Positions 22,112 to 31,892 of a stretch of 64,000 nucleotides of DNA are shown here, in pieces. The position numbers and the translations under genes are program-made. The stretch's first letter is position 1. The number at the start of each line of letters is the position of its first letter. The notes beneath the pieces are model-generated. The model saw nothing but the letters and a program-made list of their open reading frames with translations. It was not told the DNA's origin and searched no databases. Source of the DNA: Proales similis (taxonomy: Eukaryota > Rotifera > Eurotatoria > Ploima > Proalidae); NCBI GenBank assembly GCA_019059635.1, contig JAGVRJ010000001.1, positions 2,170,001-2,234,000 of the forward strand. The letters are read 5' to 3'.

Positions 22112-22585
22112 CTATTCCGAGTCGGTTTCGGTGGCCGCCTCAGACGATTCCAACTGTGGATGTCGAGTCGATCCTCGCAGCTCAGACAGATGGTCGGCAA
22201 TCGAGCTTGGCGCGCCTCGTTTGGTGGTCAGCGAGCTGAGGAACTCTTGCTCTTCGTCTTGCTGGATGAGATCGAACGCGTTGCCGGCCGAGTACAGATA
22301 CTTGCCGCGATGGTTGAACGAGTAGAATGAGGTGCGCGGACCGACGTTCAGCCAGTTCTTGTCCTCGAACTCGCTGGCGATGCGTATGCGTTTGAAACGG
22401 GCGCCTGTCTCTCTGATTACTGCCACACAGCAGACGAACAGGGCGGCAATGGTCTGAATGAGTATGTCCTGGGGCAGGCCGTCGTAGTTCTTTTCGATCA
22501 GTCGCAAATAAGTGCGATGTTGCGTGGCGGAGAAACCTGCGTGCAAGAGTGCAAGCAATCCGACGATAAGCAGCAGTTTGGCCAT
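22112..22585 (-). CDS. EMC5: ER membrane protein complex subunit 5 (MMGT1)
   Basis: An intronless 157-codon gene. EMC5 is a core membrane subunit of the EMC insertase, which inserts tail-anchored and multipass proteins into the ER. The family pattern is clear: an N-terminal membrane segment (LLLIVGLLALLHAGFSATQ), the HRTYLRL block, a second segment (DILIQTIAALFVCCVAVI), then YSFNHRGKYLY. Vertebrate EMC5 is about 131 aa; this one has an extra 40-residue Ser/Glu-rich acidic C-terminal tail. It is the first gene of a five-gene minus-strand series and divergent from TM9SF4 across a 647-base gap. Confidence 0.92.
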   Translation of the reverse strand: MAKLLLIVGLLALLHAGFSATQHRTYLRLIEKNYDGLPQDILIQTIAALFVCCVAVIRETGARFKRIRIASEFEDKNWLNVGPRTSFYSFNHRGKYLYSAGNAFDLIQQDEEQEFLSSLTTKRGAPSSIADHLSELRGSTRHPQLESSEAATETDSE

Positions 22586-23232
22586 TCGAGTCAGCTCGCG
22601 TTTAAATTGCTCTCAATGCTTTGGTCTTATGATGCGGCCTGTAGACACTAGCGAACGGGCGAAGCAGACGCGTCCTCTCATTTGCGCACTCGCATAACAT
22701 CCGACCGGCAGCCCATCACAATTGTGAGGTTGGCACTGCCTTCAGTCAGCCACTCAGTCACACTGCCTTCCAGATCTTGTTCATTTCGTTCGATTTCATT
22801 CAGTCATTGACCTTGGTCGCCAGCTTCTCTTTGGCGCCAATTTGACAACAAACCGATTTTCTTTTCGACCTGGTAAAAATAGAAAAAAAAAACTGAAATG
22901 AAAGCCAAATGACAAGGAACAGAGTGCGCAGACAAAAGCAAAGGCCATGCAGGACCGAGTAGCTTGAGTTTGTCGGGCACGGATCGATTTGGGGGTAGTT
23001 TGGATTGCAACTTTGTTGCGAACGGTTCGAATTAAAAATTCGTTTGACAACAAAACACCATGAAAAGGCATTTGTCGGTTGATTTGGCACATTTTAATTG
23101 CTCGCATCGATAATTCTGTGTAACCCAGTTTTGCTTGAAGTCTTTTCACGCCGAGTTGAAAAAGTTTGATCACTGAAACTTAGGAATAGTTTTAAAATCT
23201 AAAGAGGAGCATTTAGAACAAGCGGCCAAGAA
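22586..23232. other. Divergent intergenic region, EMC5 and TM9SF4
   Basis: 647 bases between two ATGs pointing apart, so it should carry both promoters. Overlapping ORFs on the minus strand here have no coding character or family match. No clear TATA box is seen at either side. Confidence 0.55.
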
Positions 23233-25639
23233 ATGAAGCGCTTTCAAGCAGTCGGGCAGCACTTATCTTTAATCGGACTGGTCCTGTTGGTAATTTGCGA
23301 GCAGATTTACGCGTTCTACGTGCCCGGCGTGGCGCCGCAGGACTTTGTCATCGGCGATCCGGTCGAAGTGAAGGTAACGTGTGCCTGCGAGCACCGAGCA
23401 TGCAGCTCAGCATTCGAATGCTTCACAAATTTCAAAGGCAGTCAAATTAACGAGCAGCCGAACGCAGCTGCCGTTCGAGTACTATGACATTCCAGTGCAT
23501 TGCCAACCGCGTGCAGGCGTCAGCTACAAGTCAGAGAATTTGGGCGAAATTCTGCGCGGCGATCGAATCGTAAACACGAACTTTGCCGTTCGAATGGGCG
23601 TCGAAGAGAAGTGCGCCATTCTTTGCTCTAAAATGAAACTCGTGCCAGCGCAGACGAACCAGCTGATTAAGCACATAAGACAAGGCTACCACGTTCACTT
23701 GTGAGTGTTTTGTCTGCTTTTTTGTTTTCTTAGCGCGAGCTAATCATGCTCAAGGCTGATTGACAATCTTCCGTGCGCCACTCGTTTCCAGTTGACCAGT
23801 GGCGAGGATTTCTACGAGGACGGCTACCGACTTGGCGAGAGCGACCACGGTCGATTTTACCTCAACAACCATCTCAAGATTAAGATCAAGTTCCACACCG
23901 AGCCGAGCACGTAAGCAGCACTTGTCACAGTCTCGATGCAAATATGTCTGGCAATTTGAATGAAGAAACCTGAATCGAGTTGTCGGATTCGAAGTGGAAG
24001 CGATGAGTGTGGCGCAGACCGACAACGGCTTTAACAAATGCAGTTATACGCAAACGTCGCCCAAACTGGAGCTGAAGGCCAACGCCGACGTAGAGCTCTT
24101 CATGAGCTATGAGGTCGAATGGGAGTCGAGCGATATCCCGTGGGCGTCGCGCTGGGACGCCTACTTGAAAATGACGGACGTGAAGATTCACTGGTTCTCG
24201 ATCATCAACTCGCTCGTGGTCGTCTTCTTCCTGGCCGGCATCATAAGCATAATCCTGCTGCGCTCGTTGCGTCGTGACATTGCCAAGTACAACCGAGAGG
24301 ACGAGCCGGTTAGTCAGTCAGGCAACTAGACTTGTTCGCCTGTTTTAAAGGCGCTCGTTTGAAGGAGGACGCGATTGAAGAGACCGGATGGAAGCTCGTT
24401 CACGGAGATGTGTTCCGACCGCCCAAATATTCCGAGTTCTTTTGCGTCGTTGTAGGATCGGGCATCCAACTGTTCTCCATGTCGTTCATACTGATCGGTG
24501 AGCTGTCTATTGCGTCTATTGCGAGCCACCAGCTAACAATTCAAACGATCAGTGTTCGCCATGCTGGGAATGCTCTCGCCGTCTTATAGAGGAGCCCTGG
24601 TCTCCAGCGCCATTTTCATTTATGTCTTTGTCGGGTAGGCACCAACGGCGACCACCAGTATCGATTAATCGACTGACGAGTCTCATTCAAGCTTGATTGC
24701 CGGCTACTACGGTGGACGAATCTATCGCACTCTCAAAGGCGTTCAGTGGAAGAGGACTGCAGTGGGCACAGCGCTCTTCTACCCGGCCGTCTTGTTCTCG
24801 ATCTGCTTTCTGCTGAACTTTTTCATTTGGGGCAAAAAGTCGTCGGGCGCCGTTCCATTCTCGACCATGATCGCCCTGCTCACCCTGCTGCTGGGCATCT
24901 CTCTGCCGCTGGTGCTTCTCGGCTACTACTTTGGCTACCGCAAGCAGGTATCAACGCGCCGTCTGAAGATGCTCCTTGCTCTTATTGTTCATTACCAAAC
25001 AGCCCTACTCGCATCCAGTGCGCACCAATCAAATACCGCGTCAAGTGCCCGAGCAAAACTGGTACCTGCAGCCGTTTGCGAGCTGCATGCTGGCCGGTGT
25101 GTTGCCATTCGGCGCCTGCTTCATTGAGCTCTTTTTCATATTTTCTGTAAGTGCCCTTGACCACATCACTCGCTCGCCTGCTGCTCTCTACTCTCTTGTT
25201 CCCTCTTCGCGCTACTTGCTAGGCCATCTGGCAGAACCAGTATTATTATCTGTTCGGCTTTCTCTTCCTGGTCTTCATAATTGTGATCGTGTCTTGTGCC
25301 GAAATCGCGATTGTGTTCGCCTACTTTCAACTGTGCGCCGAAGACTACCACTGGTGGTGGCGTTCGTTCACCACCTCGGGAGGCTGCGCTATTTACGTGT
25401 TCCTCTATTCTATGTACTACTTCATGTCTGAGGTGAGTAATCAGAGTCAGGCATTAAACGCAAACTGTCAATTAACCGGACTCTTTTAGCTTGAAATCAG
25501 CGGATTTATCTCAACCATTCTCTTCTTTGGCTACTCGCTGCTGATTTCTTTCACTCTGTGGATCGTGACCGGCACCATCGGATTCGTGGCCGTCTACGTG
25601 TTTGTGAGGCAGATTTATGCGGCGGTCAAAATCGACTAG
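23233..25639 (+). CDS. TM9SF4: Transmembrane 9 superfamily member 4 (nonaspanin)
   Basis: Ten exons: 23233-23373, 23438-23700, 23755-23910, 23966-24308, 24365-24497, 24553-24634, 24692-24947, 25003-25146, 25223-25432, 25490-25639; 625 aa, all phases close. A signal peptide (about 1-32) precedes a lumenal domain with [19 protein letters not shown] and [16 protein letters not shown], then nine membrane segments. [47 protein letters not shown] and [14 protein letters not shown] are TM9SF4 blocks. The protein ends AAVKID, the KxD-type signal by which nonaspanins bind COPI and stay in the Golgi. TM9SF4 functions in Golgi sorting and adhesion in other animals. It is close to the 642 aa of the human protein. 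The 3' end faces APC10. Confidence 0.95.
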
Positions 25640-25775
25640 AACCCACGCCTAACTTAAGATCAGTTTCGATTCATTTAGATTCATAACAACCAACACAAAT
25701 GCTTTTACTGCTGTTCCTCAAACTGATTCATGTCCAGTTTACGGACGTAGGGATGCACTTTAATTTTCAAATTAG

Positions 25776-25781
25776 AATAAA
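25776..25781 (+). promoter_or_regulatory. Poly(A) signal of TM9SF4 (AATAAA)
   Basis: AATAAA 137 bases after the TM9SF4 stop, within the 273-base gap to the convergent APC10 stop. Confidence 0.5.
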
Positions 25782-25912
25782 ATTGTTCGAGAAATACAAG
25801 AGAGAATGTGTGCAGGAGAAAGAGAGGAATGAAGAGAAGGAGAACAAGAAGGAGGAGAGGAGGGCGGCCAAAGAGGAAGAGAGGCGCCTACGAGCCCGAA
25901 GAAAGAGACTGT

Positions 25913-26482
25913 TCATCTGATGTAGGACCATTCGCCAATCTCCACCGAGTTGAATTTAGGCTGCAAGATGACCGAGGTCGTTTCGATGGGCGAATGAAGT
26001 TTGATTTGGCGAATGTGAGTGTCTCGTCCGTTCTGGTGATTGGCCAACACGACTATTTGCAGCATCCACGTTTTGAGCGGACGATTGGTGTTGGAGTCCA
26101 CCAGAGGGATAATCACCCAGCCTGTGGGCTCGTTCAGCTCGTAGGCGCCGATCTCGCGCAGGTCGTTTACATGCATGCCGGCCTTGAGCACAATTCGACT
26201 CGGCGTGTAGCTCTCGTCCGACTTGTAGTCGGCGTAGATGCAAATGTCCTTCAGCTTGGTCTTTTGTCTGAACTGAATGTTGACGAAATGCGGCTGCGGT
26301 CCGTCCGACTGCCAGTAAGTGTCCAGCGAGTTGTCAATCAGACTCTCGACGCCGTGTCCGCTCTTGCAAGAGCTCAGCGTCCAGACCGCTTGCTTCGATA
26401 TGTCCCTCGACTGGCCCTCGAGCTCCTCGGCGTTCGGATCCTGCTGCAGGTCTGGCTTGCTGATTTTCACGCTCTTGCTCAT
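25913..26482 (-). CDS. ANAPC10: Anaphase-promoting complex subunit 10 (Doc1)
   Basis: A single 189-codon exon. APC10 is the DOC-domain subunit that, with Cdc20 or Cdh1, forms the D-box degron receptor of the APC/C ubiquitin ligase. The DOC jelly-roll is complete: WTLSSCKSGHGVESLIDN, DTYWQSDGPQPHFVNIQF, IYADYKSDESYTPSRI, and GWVIIPL. The protein ends with the acidic-polar tail and IR (WSYIR); a C-terminal Ile-Arg is the motif that docks APC10 on a TPR subunit. Length matches human (185 aa). Its stop faces TM9SF4. Confidence 0.96.
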   Translation of the reverse strand: MSKSVKISKPDLQQDPNAEELEGQSRDISKQAVWTLSSCKSGHGVESLIDNSLDTYWQSDGPQPHFVNIQFRQKTKLKDICIYADYKSDESYTPSRIVLKAGMHVNDLREIGAYELNEPTGWVIIPLVDSNTNRPLKTWMLQIVVLANHQNGRDTHIRQIKLHSPIETTSVILQPKFNSVEIGEWSYIR

Positions 26483-27245
26483 CTCGCAATCTTAAACTCT
26501 GAATTTATCTACTTGACCGAATCCGATGCGACATGTTCATCTCGTCTGCCGTCAAGGGCAGAACTAAAGTTTCATTATTTGATTAGAAAACTTGGCCAAC
26601 TCAATCTGGTCGCCGGTCGGAGAGAATTAGACTCAACAACGATCCAGACTGTTGTTGTTGTTGTTGTTAGAGCATCGAGCTAGAGCATAGAATTAGAGCA
26701 TCCAATTAGAGCATTGTTGTTGTTGTTGTTTAATTCGATTGCGTCGAATTAGGCTGCGTTTATTCAACAAATCTAAATTGCTTTTGCTTTTCTTTTAGTA
26801 ACATTTAAAGCCCGACTGGACAAGGTCAGTACCGAATCGATCAATAAGAGGCAAAATAATATATTCATATGTATATTGACGCTGTTTCGACAGAAAAGGA
26901 AAATTGTTTGTTTTTGATAATTCGAAATGAATGGATGAGGTCGTATACCTCAAAAGAAATGACCAACAGACAAGAAGCACGCGGCGGCCGCAGAGAGACG
27001 CAGAAACAAGCCGAAGCAGCGCGAAGAAGAAAGAGCCTTTTGGCTTAGTCATTTGGATTGGGATTATGTGTTTCAGATTTGGACTGGCAAAGCATTGACC
27101 GTGAAAGAGCCGATGCTGGCCGGGCCTTGTTGCTAAATAAATATTAAAAGGAGGCGCTTTTTAAGGCAAAGTTTATGTGAACGACGACGACGGCTGCTGC
27201 TACGGCGACTAGAATACTCGAGCATGTTTCACATGGGCTGCTGTT
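26483..27245. other. Intergenic between APC10 start and USP7 stop
   Basis: Contains two (GTT)n runs at about 26652-26668 and 26715-26730 separated by repeated AGAGCAT-containing units. The rest is AT-rich with no supported ORF. It should hold the APC10 promoter and USP7 3' UTR. Confidence 0.55.
26650..26731. repeat. (GTT)n runs flanking a short TTAGAGCAT-type repeat
   Basis: TTAGAGCAT-like units occur about four times between two TTG-repeat runs, giving a compound minisatellite of about 80 bases. Confidence 0.8.
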
Positions 27246-30200
27246 TTAGTTGAATATCTTGATCGCCTTCTCTATGCTGCCCAGACGGTTCTTTTGCTTG
27301 TTGGCAAATTTGTTGGCGTGCTCGATGCCCAGCCAGGTCTGCATGCCGCTCAGGTTGGACAAGTCGAATTCAAAGCTGGGCTCGTCGTTGGGCAGAAATG
27401 TGGCCGTGCCCATGTTGATTATGGCCAGACGATAGGAGGAGAACTCTTTGTCGCCGACGTCCAGTTTGCGTTGGATTCGCTTCTTTACCTCGTCGAGCGG
27501 CTCGCCCTGGCAGACGCGAATCAGAAAGGGAGTGCCAAAGGTGGCGTAGATCTCCTTGCTGAAGTGAGCCACCGGAAGCAAGTAGGACTCGCCTTTGCTC
27601 GACAGCGATTTCAGACTCAGGTCGTGCTCGTCCGGCTGAATTGGCTCGATGCGGTATGTTCGGTTGGCAATTTGAGTCTCGAGCTGCTCGATTTGCGTGT
27701 CTTCTTTGAATATTCGATGCACTTTGTTGGCGACCACCTCGATGAGTCGAAGGCGAAACTGGGACCGATCGTCGAACTGCTCCTGTTTGATCAGACTCTG
27801 CCTGAGCAGCTCGTAGCGGCACTCGTCGAGCAGATTTTTCACGCTCGCCTTCTTGTGCGGCATGAGCAGCAGCTCGTGCTCCTCCTTGAGATCGCCGCTC
27901 ACCCACAAGCACTTGAACTGCTTTCTCTCCTCCAGTTCGTTGATGTCAATGTTGAGCTTCTGATAGAACAGCTTCCTGTACGACTGCTTGTTGGCGCTGT
28001 TGGCGAACGCGTCCTTCAGCTGGAAGTCTGCGCTGTACTTGATAGCCGGACCGGGCGCTTTAACGTCGTAAGTGCTGGTGCGGAAAAACTGAATCTTGTT
28101 GGCGTCGTGTCCGATCTGCTCGGCTATCTTGGCCGCCAGCTGGTCGTACTTGGTCTTGAGCGACAACGTCAGAGTGAGCGTCTCGTCCGGCGCCAGCTTA
28201 TCGCACAAAACGATCTCGACCATGTAGCTCAAGTCCAGAAAGTAGTCGAGCACAGTGGGCAGCTGGCTCGCTTCGTCGCTGCTCGGCTTTATTTGAAACA
28301 CGTAAATGTCGCCGTCGAGCAGCTGCTCGTGGGCCAACTTCTCCAGCGGCTTGTCGCGCTCTTGCAGCTGAGTGATCTGCGTCACTCTGACCTCTTCAAA
28401 GAGCAGCAGCTCGGTGTTGGGCGCAAAGCCCATCTTCTTGTTCAGTTTGTCCTGGATGTTGTTGAGCGTGTAGCTCACCGGCAGGCTGAGTCGAAAGACG
28501 AAGCGAAGCGTGTTGCTCTTGGCGTCAAAGTATTTGAAGAATATCATCACCTCCTCCTTGGGATTGAACGGTGCCAGTTTGACGGGCAGAAGCGGCTGCT
28601 GCTTGAGCTGTTGTTCGTTTTGCTCGGCGAGCTCGTGCATTTCCAGCTTCGAGTTGATGCCAATCAGCCGTGCGTAGTCGAACGAGACGGCGAACGAGAG
28701 ATCGGTGGCCCGCTCGACAAACACGGGCCATTGCGTTTCCTGCTTCGACACATCCAGCACTGTTTTCTCGCCGAACTCGGCCAAGTCGACGCAGTTCTGC
28801 GGCCGCGTCGTGTTGTTGCACCGCTTCAGAATTGGCCAGAGGCGAAGCGCCTCGACCGGCAACTCGAACAGCTCACTCAGCTGTTTCATCACTTCGATGA
28901 TTGTGCTGGATTTTTTCACTCGGAGCGTTCGACTCGCCTCGCATTTGCACTCGTCGAACAGATCGGCGCCGCCCAGATTCTCATAGAAATCGCTCTCCAA
29001 GTAAATGTTCATCTGCAGGTACAAGTGCGCTTCGTTGCGCTCCTTCTTCCTGACCAGCTCGAGCTTCTTCTCTTCGTTGAGTCGCTCCTGCAGCGACTCG
29101 GGTATGTCGGCTCGGTCGACATTGGCCACGGCCAAATGCTTCAGCGAGTCACGAACGTAGACAAGCATGTAGGCGTTTGTGGAGAGGCGAAATGTGAGCT
29201 CGCTCGACTCGCTGCCGCCAAAGTTGGCGTCGACCGCGTCTTTTTTCGAGCAGCGGCTGACCACCTCGTCGTCGAACTTGAACCATTTGCCGTCTAGTTT
29301 GGGGTTGATGAACACCACGTAGTGGCCGCCGTGGTTGTCGCCGCTGTGCACCAGGACTGCGTGAAGGCTGTAGGAGGCGGCGCCGGCCGGGTCCGGCTTT
29401 TCCAAATACTGGTCGAGTGAAATGTGCTCGTAGAACTCGTAGCGATCGTTTATCTTTATGTTGCCGTCCGTCTCCGGGTCGTACTGGAACCTCATGAGAT
29501 GAAGATGCAGCACGGGCGGAAAGGACTCGAATATGACGCCCTTGCCGGCCTCTTGCATGCCAAAGTCGCCGGCGTCGTACTTGTTCTCGCCGTCTAGCGT
29601 CTCTACTGTTATATAGTCCTTGAACGACTCGTAAATGTCCTTTTTGTCTTTTATGTTCAATTGAATGTCGTAGTAGTTTTCTACTCGACGCGACTCGTAG
29701 TCGATGTTCTTGCATTTGACGTACGAAATTGTCTTGCCTTCGAACAGCGACGGTATGACGCCGTCCACTTTGGTGCTCTTCATCTTGTTCTCCAGGTTGT
29801 CCATGAGCACTCGGCACAGCTCTTGCACGTCGTGCTGCATGAACGTGTCAAGAGTCTCCCAGCCGAACGAGCGCGTGAGCTTTTTGGTGCCCACCGACTT
29901 TTCGGAGAACTGCAGGTCGTAGAAGACTCGCTGCAGCGCGAACGGCACACTCTTGATCGGATCGTCGCTTTCGGTCGGCATTTGGTAAACAGCCTTGCGC
30001 AGTTCGCTGGTGAAAAACAGAGTCTGCAGCAGCGAGTTCATGTAGCAGGTCGCGCCCTGGTTGGTCAGGCCCACGTAGCCGGTCAGTTTCTTCGAGTCCC
30101 ACGCGGTGCCGTGCGGCGCGTCGGCGTGCAGCCACACCTCGAGGGTGACCGTGTCAGTTTTGGCGTCGTAGAAGCCGCGCTCAGGGTCGGCCAGCTCTCG

Positions 30201-30755
30201 CATGGTGATGAACGGCGAAAAGCCCCAGTCGTTCTCTTTCAGATAGAACAAATGCTGAATTTTCTTCACCAAATTCTTGCTCGGCTCGCTTGTGTGCAAG
30301 AGGCGCAGTTCAGCGGCCGCACATACCGACCAGCGAGTCGACTCGCTCTCCGCGTTGCACTGCAGGAAAAAGCCGAGCACAAAGTCTTTGTTGTTCAGCT
30401 GCTTTGACATGGCCAGTATCTTCCAGGGCAGGTTGCGAACAATGCAGGCGGTCGGACTGAGGCGCGATTCTTTGCTTTCCTTGAATTTGGAAAACTCGTT
30501 TAGAACGAGACGAAACGTGGCCTGGGCACGACTATCGTCCTCTTGGTCAGAACTGGCGGCGGCGGTCGCATTCTCGCTCTGGGGCTCTTGGTCGGCGCCT
30601 GGCTCGTTGGCGCCAACATCCATCGGAACGACCGAGTCTATTGAGGTGAGCATTTTCTTGTTCGGCGGACAATCGTTGTGTCCATTGGGATCGATTGCCT
30701 CCTGGCCACCGCCCCCGCTGCCTGTTCTCTCTTCACCGGTGTTGTTTATCTCCAT
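27246..30755 (-). CDS. USP7: Ubiquitin carboxyl-terminal hydrolase 7 (USP7/HAUSP)
   Basis: An intronless 1169-codon gene (human USP7 about 1102 aa). USP7 removes ubiquitin from p53, Mdm2, chromatin and trafficking targets, mainly in the nucleus. Order: a glycine/acid-rich N-terminus, a MATH/TRAF domain (about 78-210), the catalytic domain with Cys box GLTNQGATCYMNSLLQTLFF (Cys about 237) and His box HSGDNHGGHYVVF (His about 478) followed by KWFKFDDEVVSRC, then five ubiquitin-like domains and the activating C-terminal peptide ending IEKAIKIFN. All catalytic residues are present. Long antisense ORFs over this gene are shadows. The lack of introns contrasts with the intron-rich polycystins next door. 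It is divergent from the 2OGFOD3-like gene across 1.1 kb. Confidence 0.97.
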   Translation of the reverse strand: MEINNTGEERTGSGGGGQEAIDPNGHNDCPPNKKMLTSIDSVVPMDVGANEPGADQEPQSENATAAASSDQEDDSRAQATFRLVLNEFSKFKESKESRLSPTACIVRNLPWKILAMSKQLNNKDFVLGFFLQCNAESESTRWSVCAAAELRLLHTSEPSKNLVKKIQHLFYLKENDWGFSPFITMRELADPERGFYDAKTDTVTLEVWLHADAPHGTAWDSKKLTGYVGLTNQGATCYMNSLLQTLFFTSELRKAVYQMPTESDDPIKSVPFALQRVFYDLQFSEKSVGTKKLTRSFGWETLDTFMQHDVQELCRVLMDNLENKMKSTKVDGVIPSLFEGKTISYVKCKNIDYESRRVENYYDIQLNIKDKKDIYESFKDYITVETLDGENKYDAGDFGMQEAGKGVIFESFPPVLHLHLMRFQYDPETDGNIKINDRYEFYEHISLDQYLEKPDPAGAASYSLHAVLVHSGDNHGGHYVVFINPKLDGKWFKFDDEVVSRCSKKDAVDANFGGSESSELTFRLSTNAYMLVYVRDSLKHLAVANVDRADIPESLQERLNEEKKLELVRKKERNEAHLYLQMNIYLESDFYENLGGADLFDECKCEASRTLRVKKSSTIIEVMKQLSELFELPVEALRLWPILKRCNNTTRPQNCVDLAEFGEKTVLDVSKQETQWPVFVERATDLSFAVSFDYARLIGINSKLEMHELAEQNEQQLKQQPLLPVKLAPFNPKEEVMIFFKYFDAKSNTLRFVFRLSLPVSYTLNNIQDKLNKKMGFAPNTELLLFEEVRVTQITQLQERDKPLEKLAHEQLLDGDIYVFQIKPSSDEASQLPTVLDYFLDLSYMVEIVLCDKLAPDETLTLTLSLKTKYDQLAAKIAEQIGHDANKIQFFRTSTYDVKAPGPAIKYSADFQLKDAFANSANKQSYRKLFYQKLNIDINELEERKQFKCLWVSGDLKEEHELLLMPHKKASVKNLLDECRYELLRQSLIKQEQFDDRSQFRLRLIEVVANKVHRIFKEDTQIEQLETQIANRTYRIEPIQPDEHDLSLKSLSSKGESYLLPVAHFSKEIYATFGTPFLIRVCQGEPLDEVKKRIQRKLDVGDKEFSSYRLAIINMGTATFLPNDEPSFEFDLSNLSGMQTWLGIEHANKFANKQKNRLGSIEKAIKIFN

Positions 30756-31892
30756 TTTCTTCAGGGCGCGCTCTAAATCGCCTCGCTCCTCTTTGTCTCT
30801 AGCAACGACCGCAACAGAGTCGCTTTTATCGTTGTTGCTCGCTTCGCTTTGCTGTCTCCTCCTGGCACTGGTCAGATGTTGCCGAGCGCTCTTGCTGTTT
30901 GTGTGGCTACTGCTAATACTCGATGTCGACTTGCTGCTTGAGTGCCCCGTGGTTTCAACTTTTCACACGTTGCCCCTGCCTTAGTGTGTCACGTTGTTCA
31001 AACGCGTTTTATCAACCTCAGTCCCTGCTAGTTCCGGCAATCTAGACTCGAATCGAATTTAAATAGAAAAAATGCTCTTCACAGAATTTGAACTATTTTT
31101 AAAAGACCGCAAACACTCTTATTTGGAGATTGCACCGATCCTGCTTCTTGGCTTTATCGTCATCTTGCTCTCAACGCGTGCACTCGATCCAAGCCTGTGA
31201 GAGCAAAGCCAATTCAAGTACACGATTCGTCGCTGCCTTTTATTTTTTATGCTAATCTCGCTTTAACTGGACGGAACTCAATACCGGATGTGCGCACAGC
31301 AAATCTAACCAAACATTTGTAGTCGATTATACCTTTGCCCGATAGAGACCTCTTTGCTTTTCTTTATTATCTTTTTGACTTTCAAGGTTCAATTTAGATT
31401 GTGATGTTCACTTTAGAATTCAATCGCGAGCGATAATAAATTGAATTGAAGCGACTAAGGCGTAAGCAGGAAACGCCCAGCAACGGCGATTAATCCAAAG
31501 GCTTGCGCTCTCCCTTCGCTTGTTTGCCTTGACTACCTGCTTAGCAATTTATGATGCCTCAAAGGTGAATGCGAAATGAAGAGAAAAAAAAAAGAGAAAC
31601 TAGCGAGTTAAGCGTTTATTGACTGGCGAAAGTCTGTGACCCACAAACATAATAGTCAAAGTAATTTTTCGCTTCTCTCAGAGGAGAGAGTGGAAACCTC
31701 GAATAAAATCCAGGAGCGTCTTTCATAAATAATCACTCAAGTGAATCATTTTTTTTTTAAACTGAATGAGATGAGTTTCGATCGAGTTTTTCTCCTCCGC
31801 ACACATACACAAGCCGAGGCACACCCAGATACGCGCGCAAGCGTTCAACACGAAAGAATTTCAATTTTTTAGACCACAAGCTAGATAACAGA
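30756..31892. other. Divergent intergenic region, USP7 and 2OGFOD3-like gene
   Basis: 1137 bases between ATGs pointing apart. AT-rich in the right half with poly-A/T runs. No supported ORF. Both promoters should be here. Confidence 0.55.

Noticed and set aside
22796-23173. Minus-strand ORFs upstream of TM9SF4
   Set aside because: Three overlapping frames with AT-rich composition, no family match, and located in a divergent promoter region.
25808-26683. 291-codon plus-strand ORF
   Set aside because: Antisense to the well-supported APC10 gene, with a low-complexity Arg/Glu start from GA-rich DNA.
27294-29297. 667-codon plus-strand ORF
   Set aside because: Exactly antisense to the USP7 catalytic and UBL region; composition (Leu/Gln/Val/Arg rich) is the mirror of USP7 codon use and has no family features.
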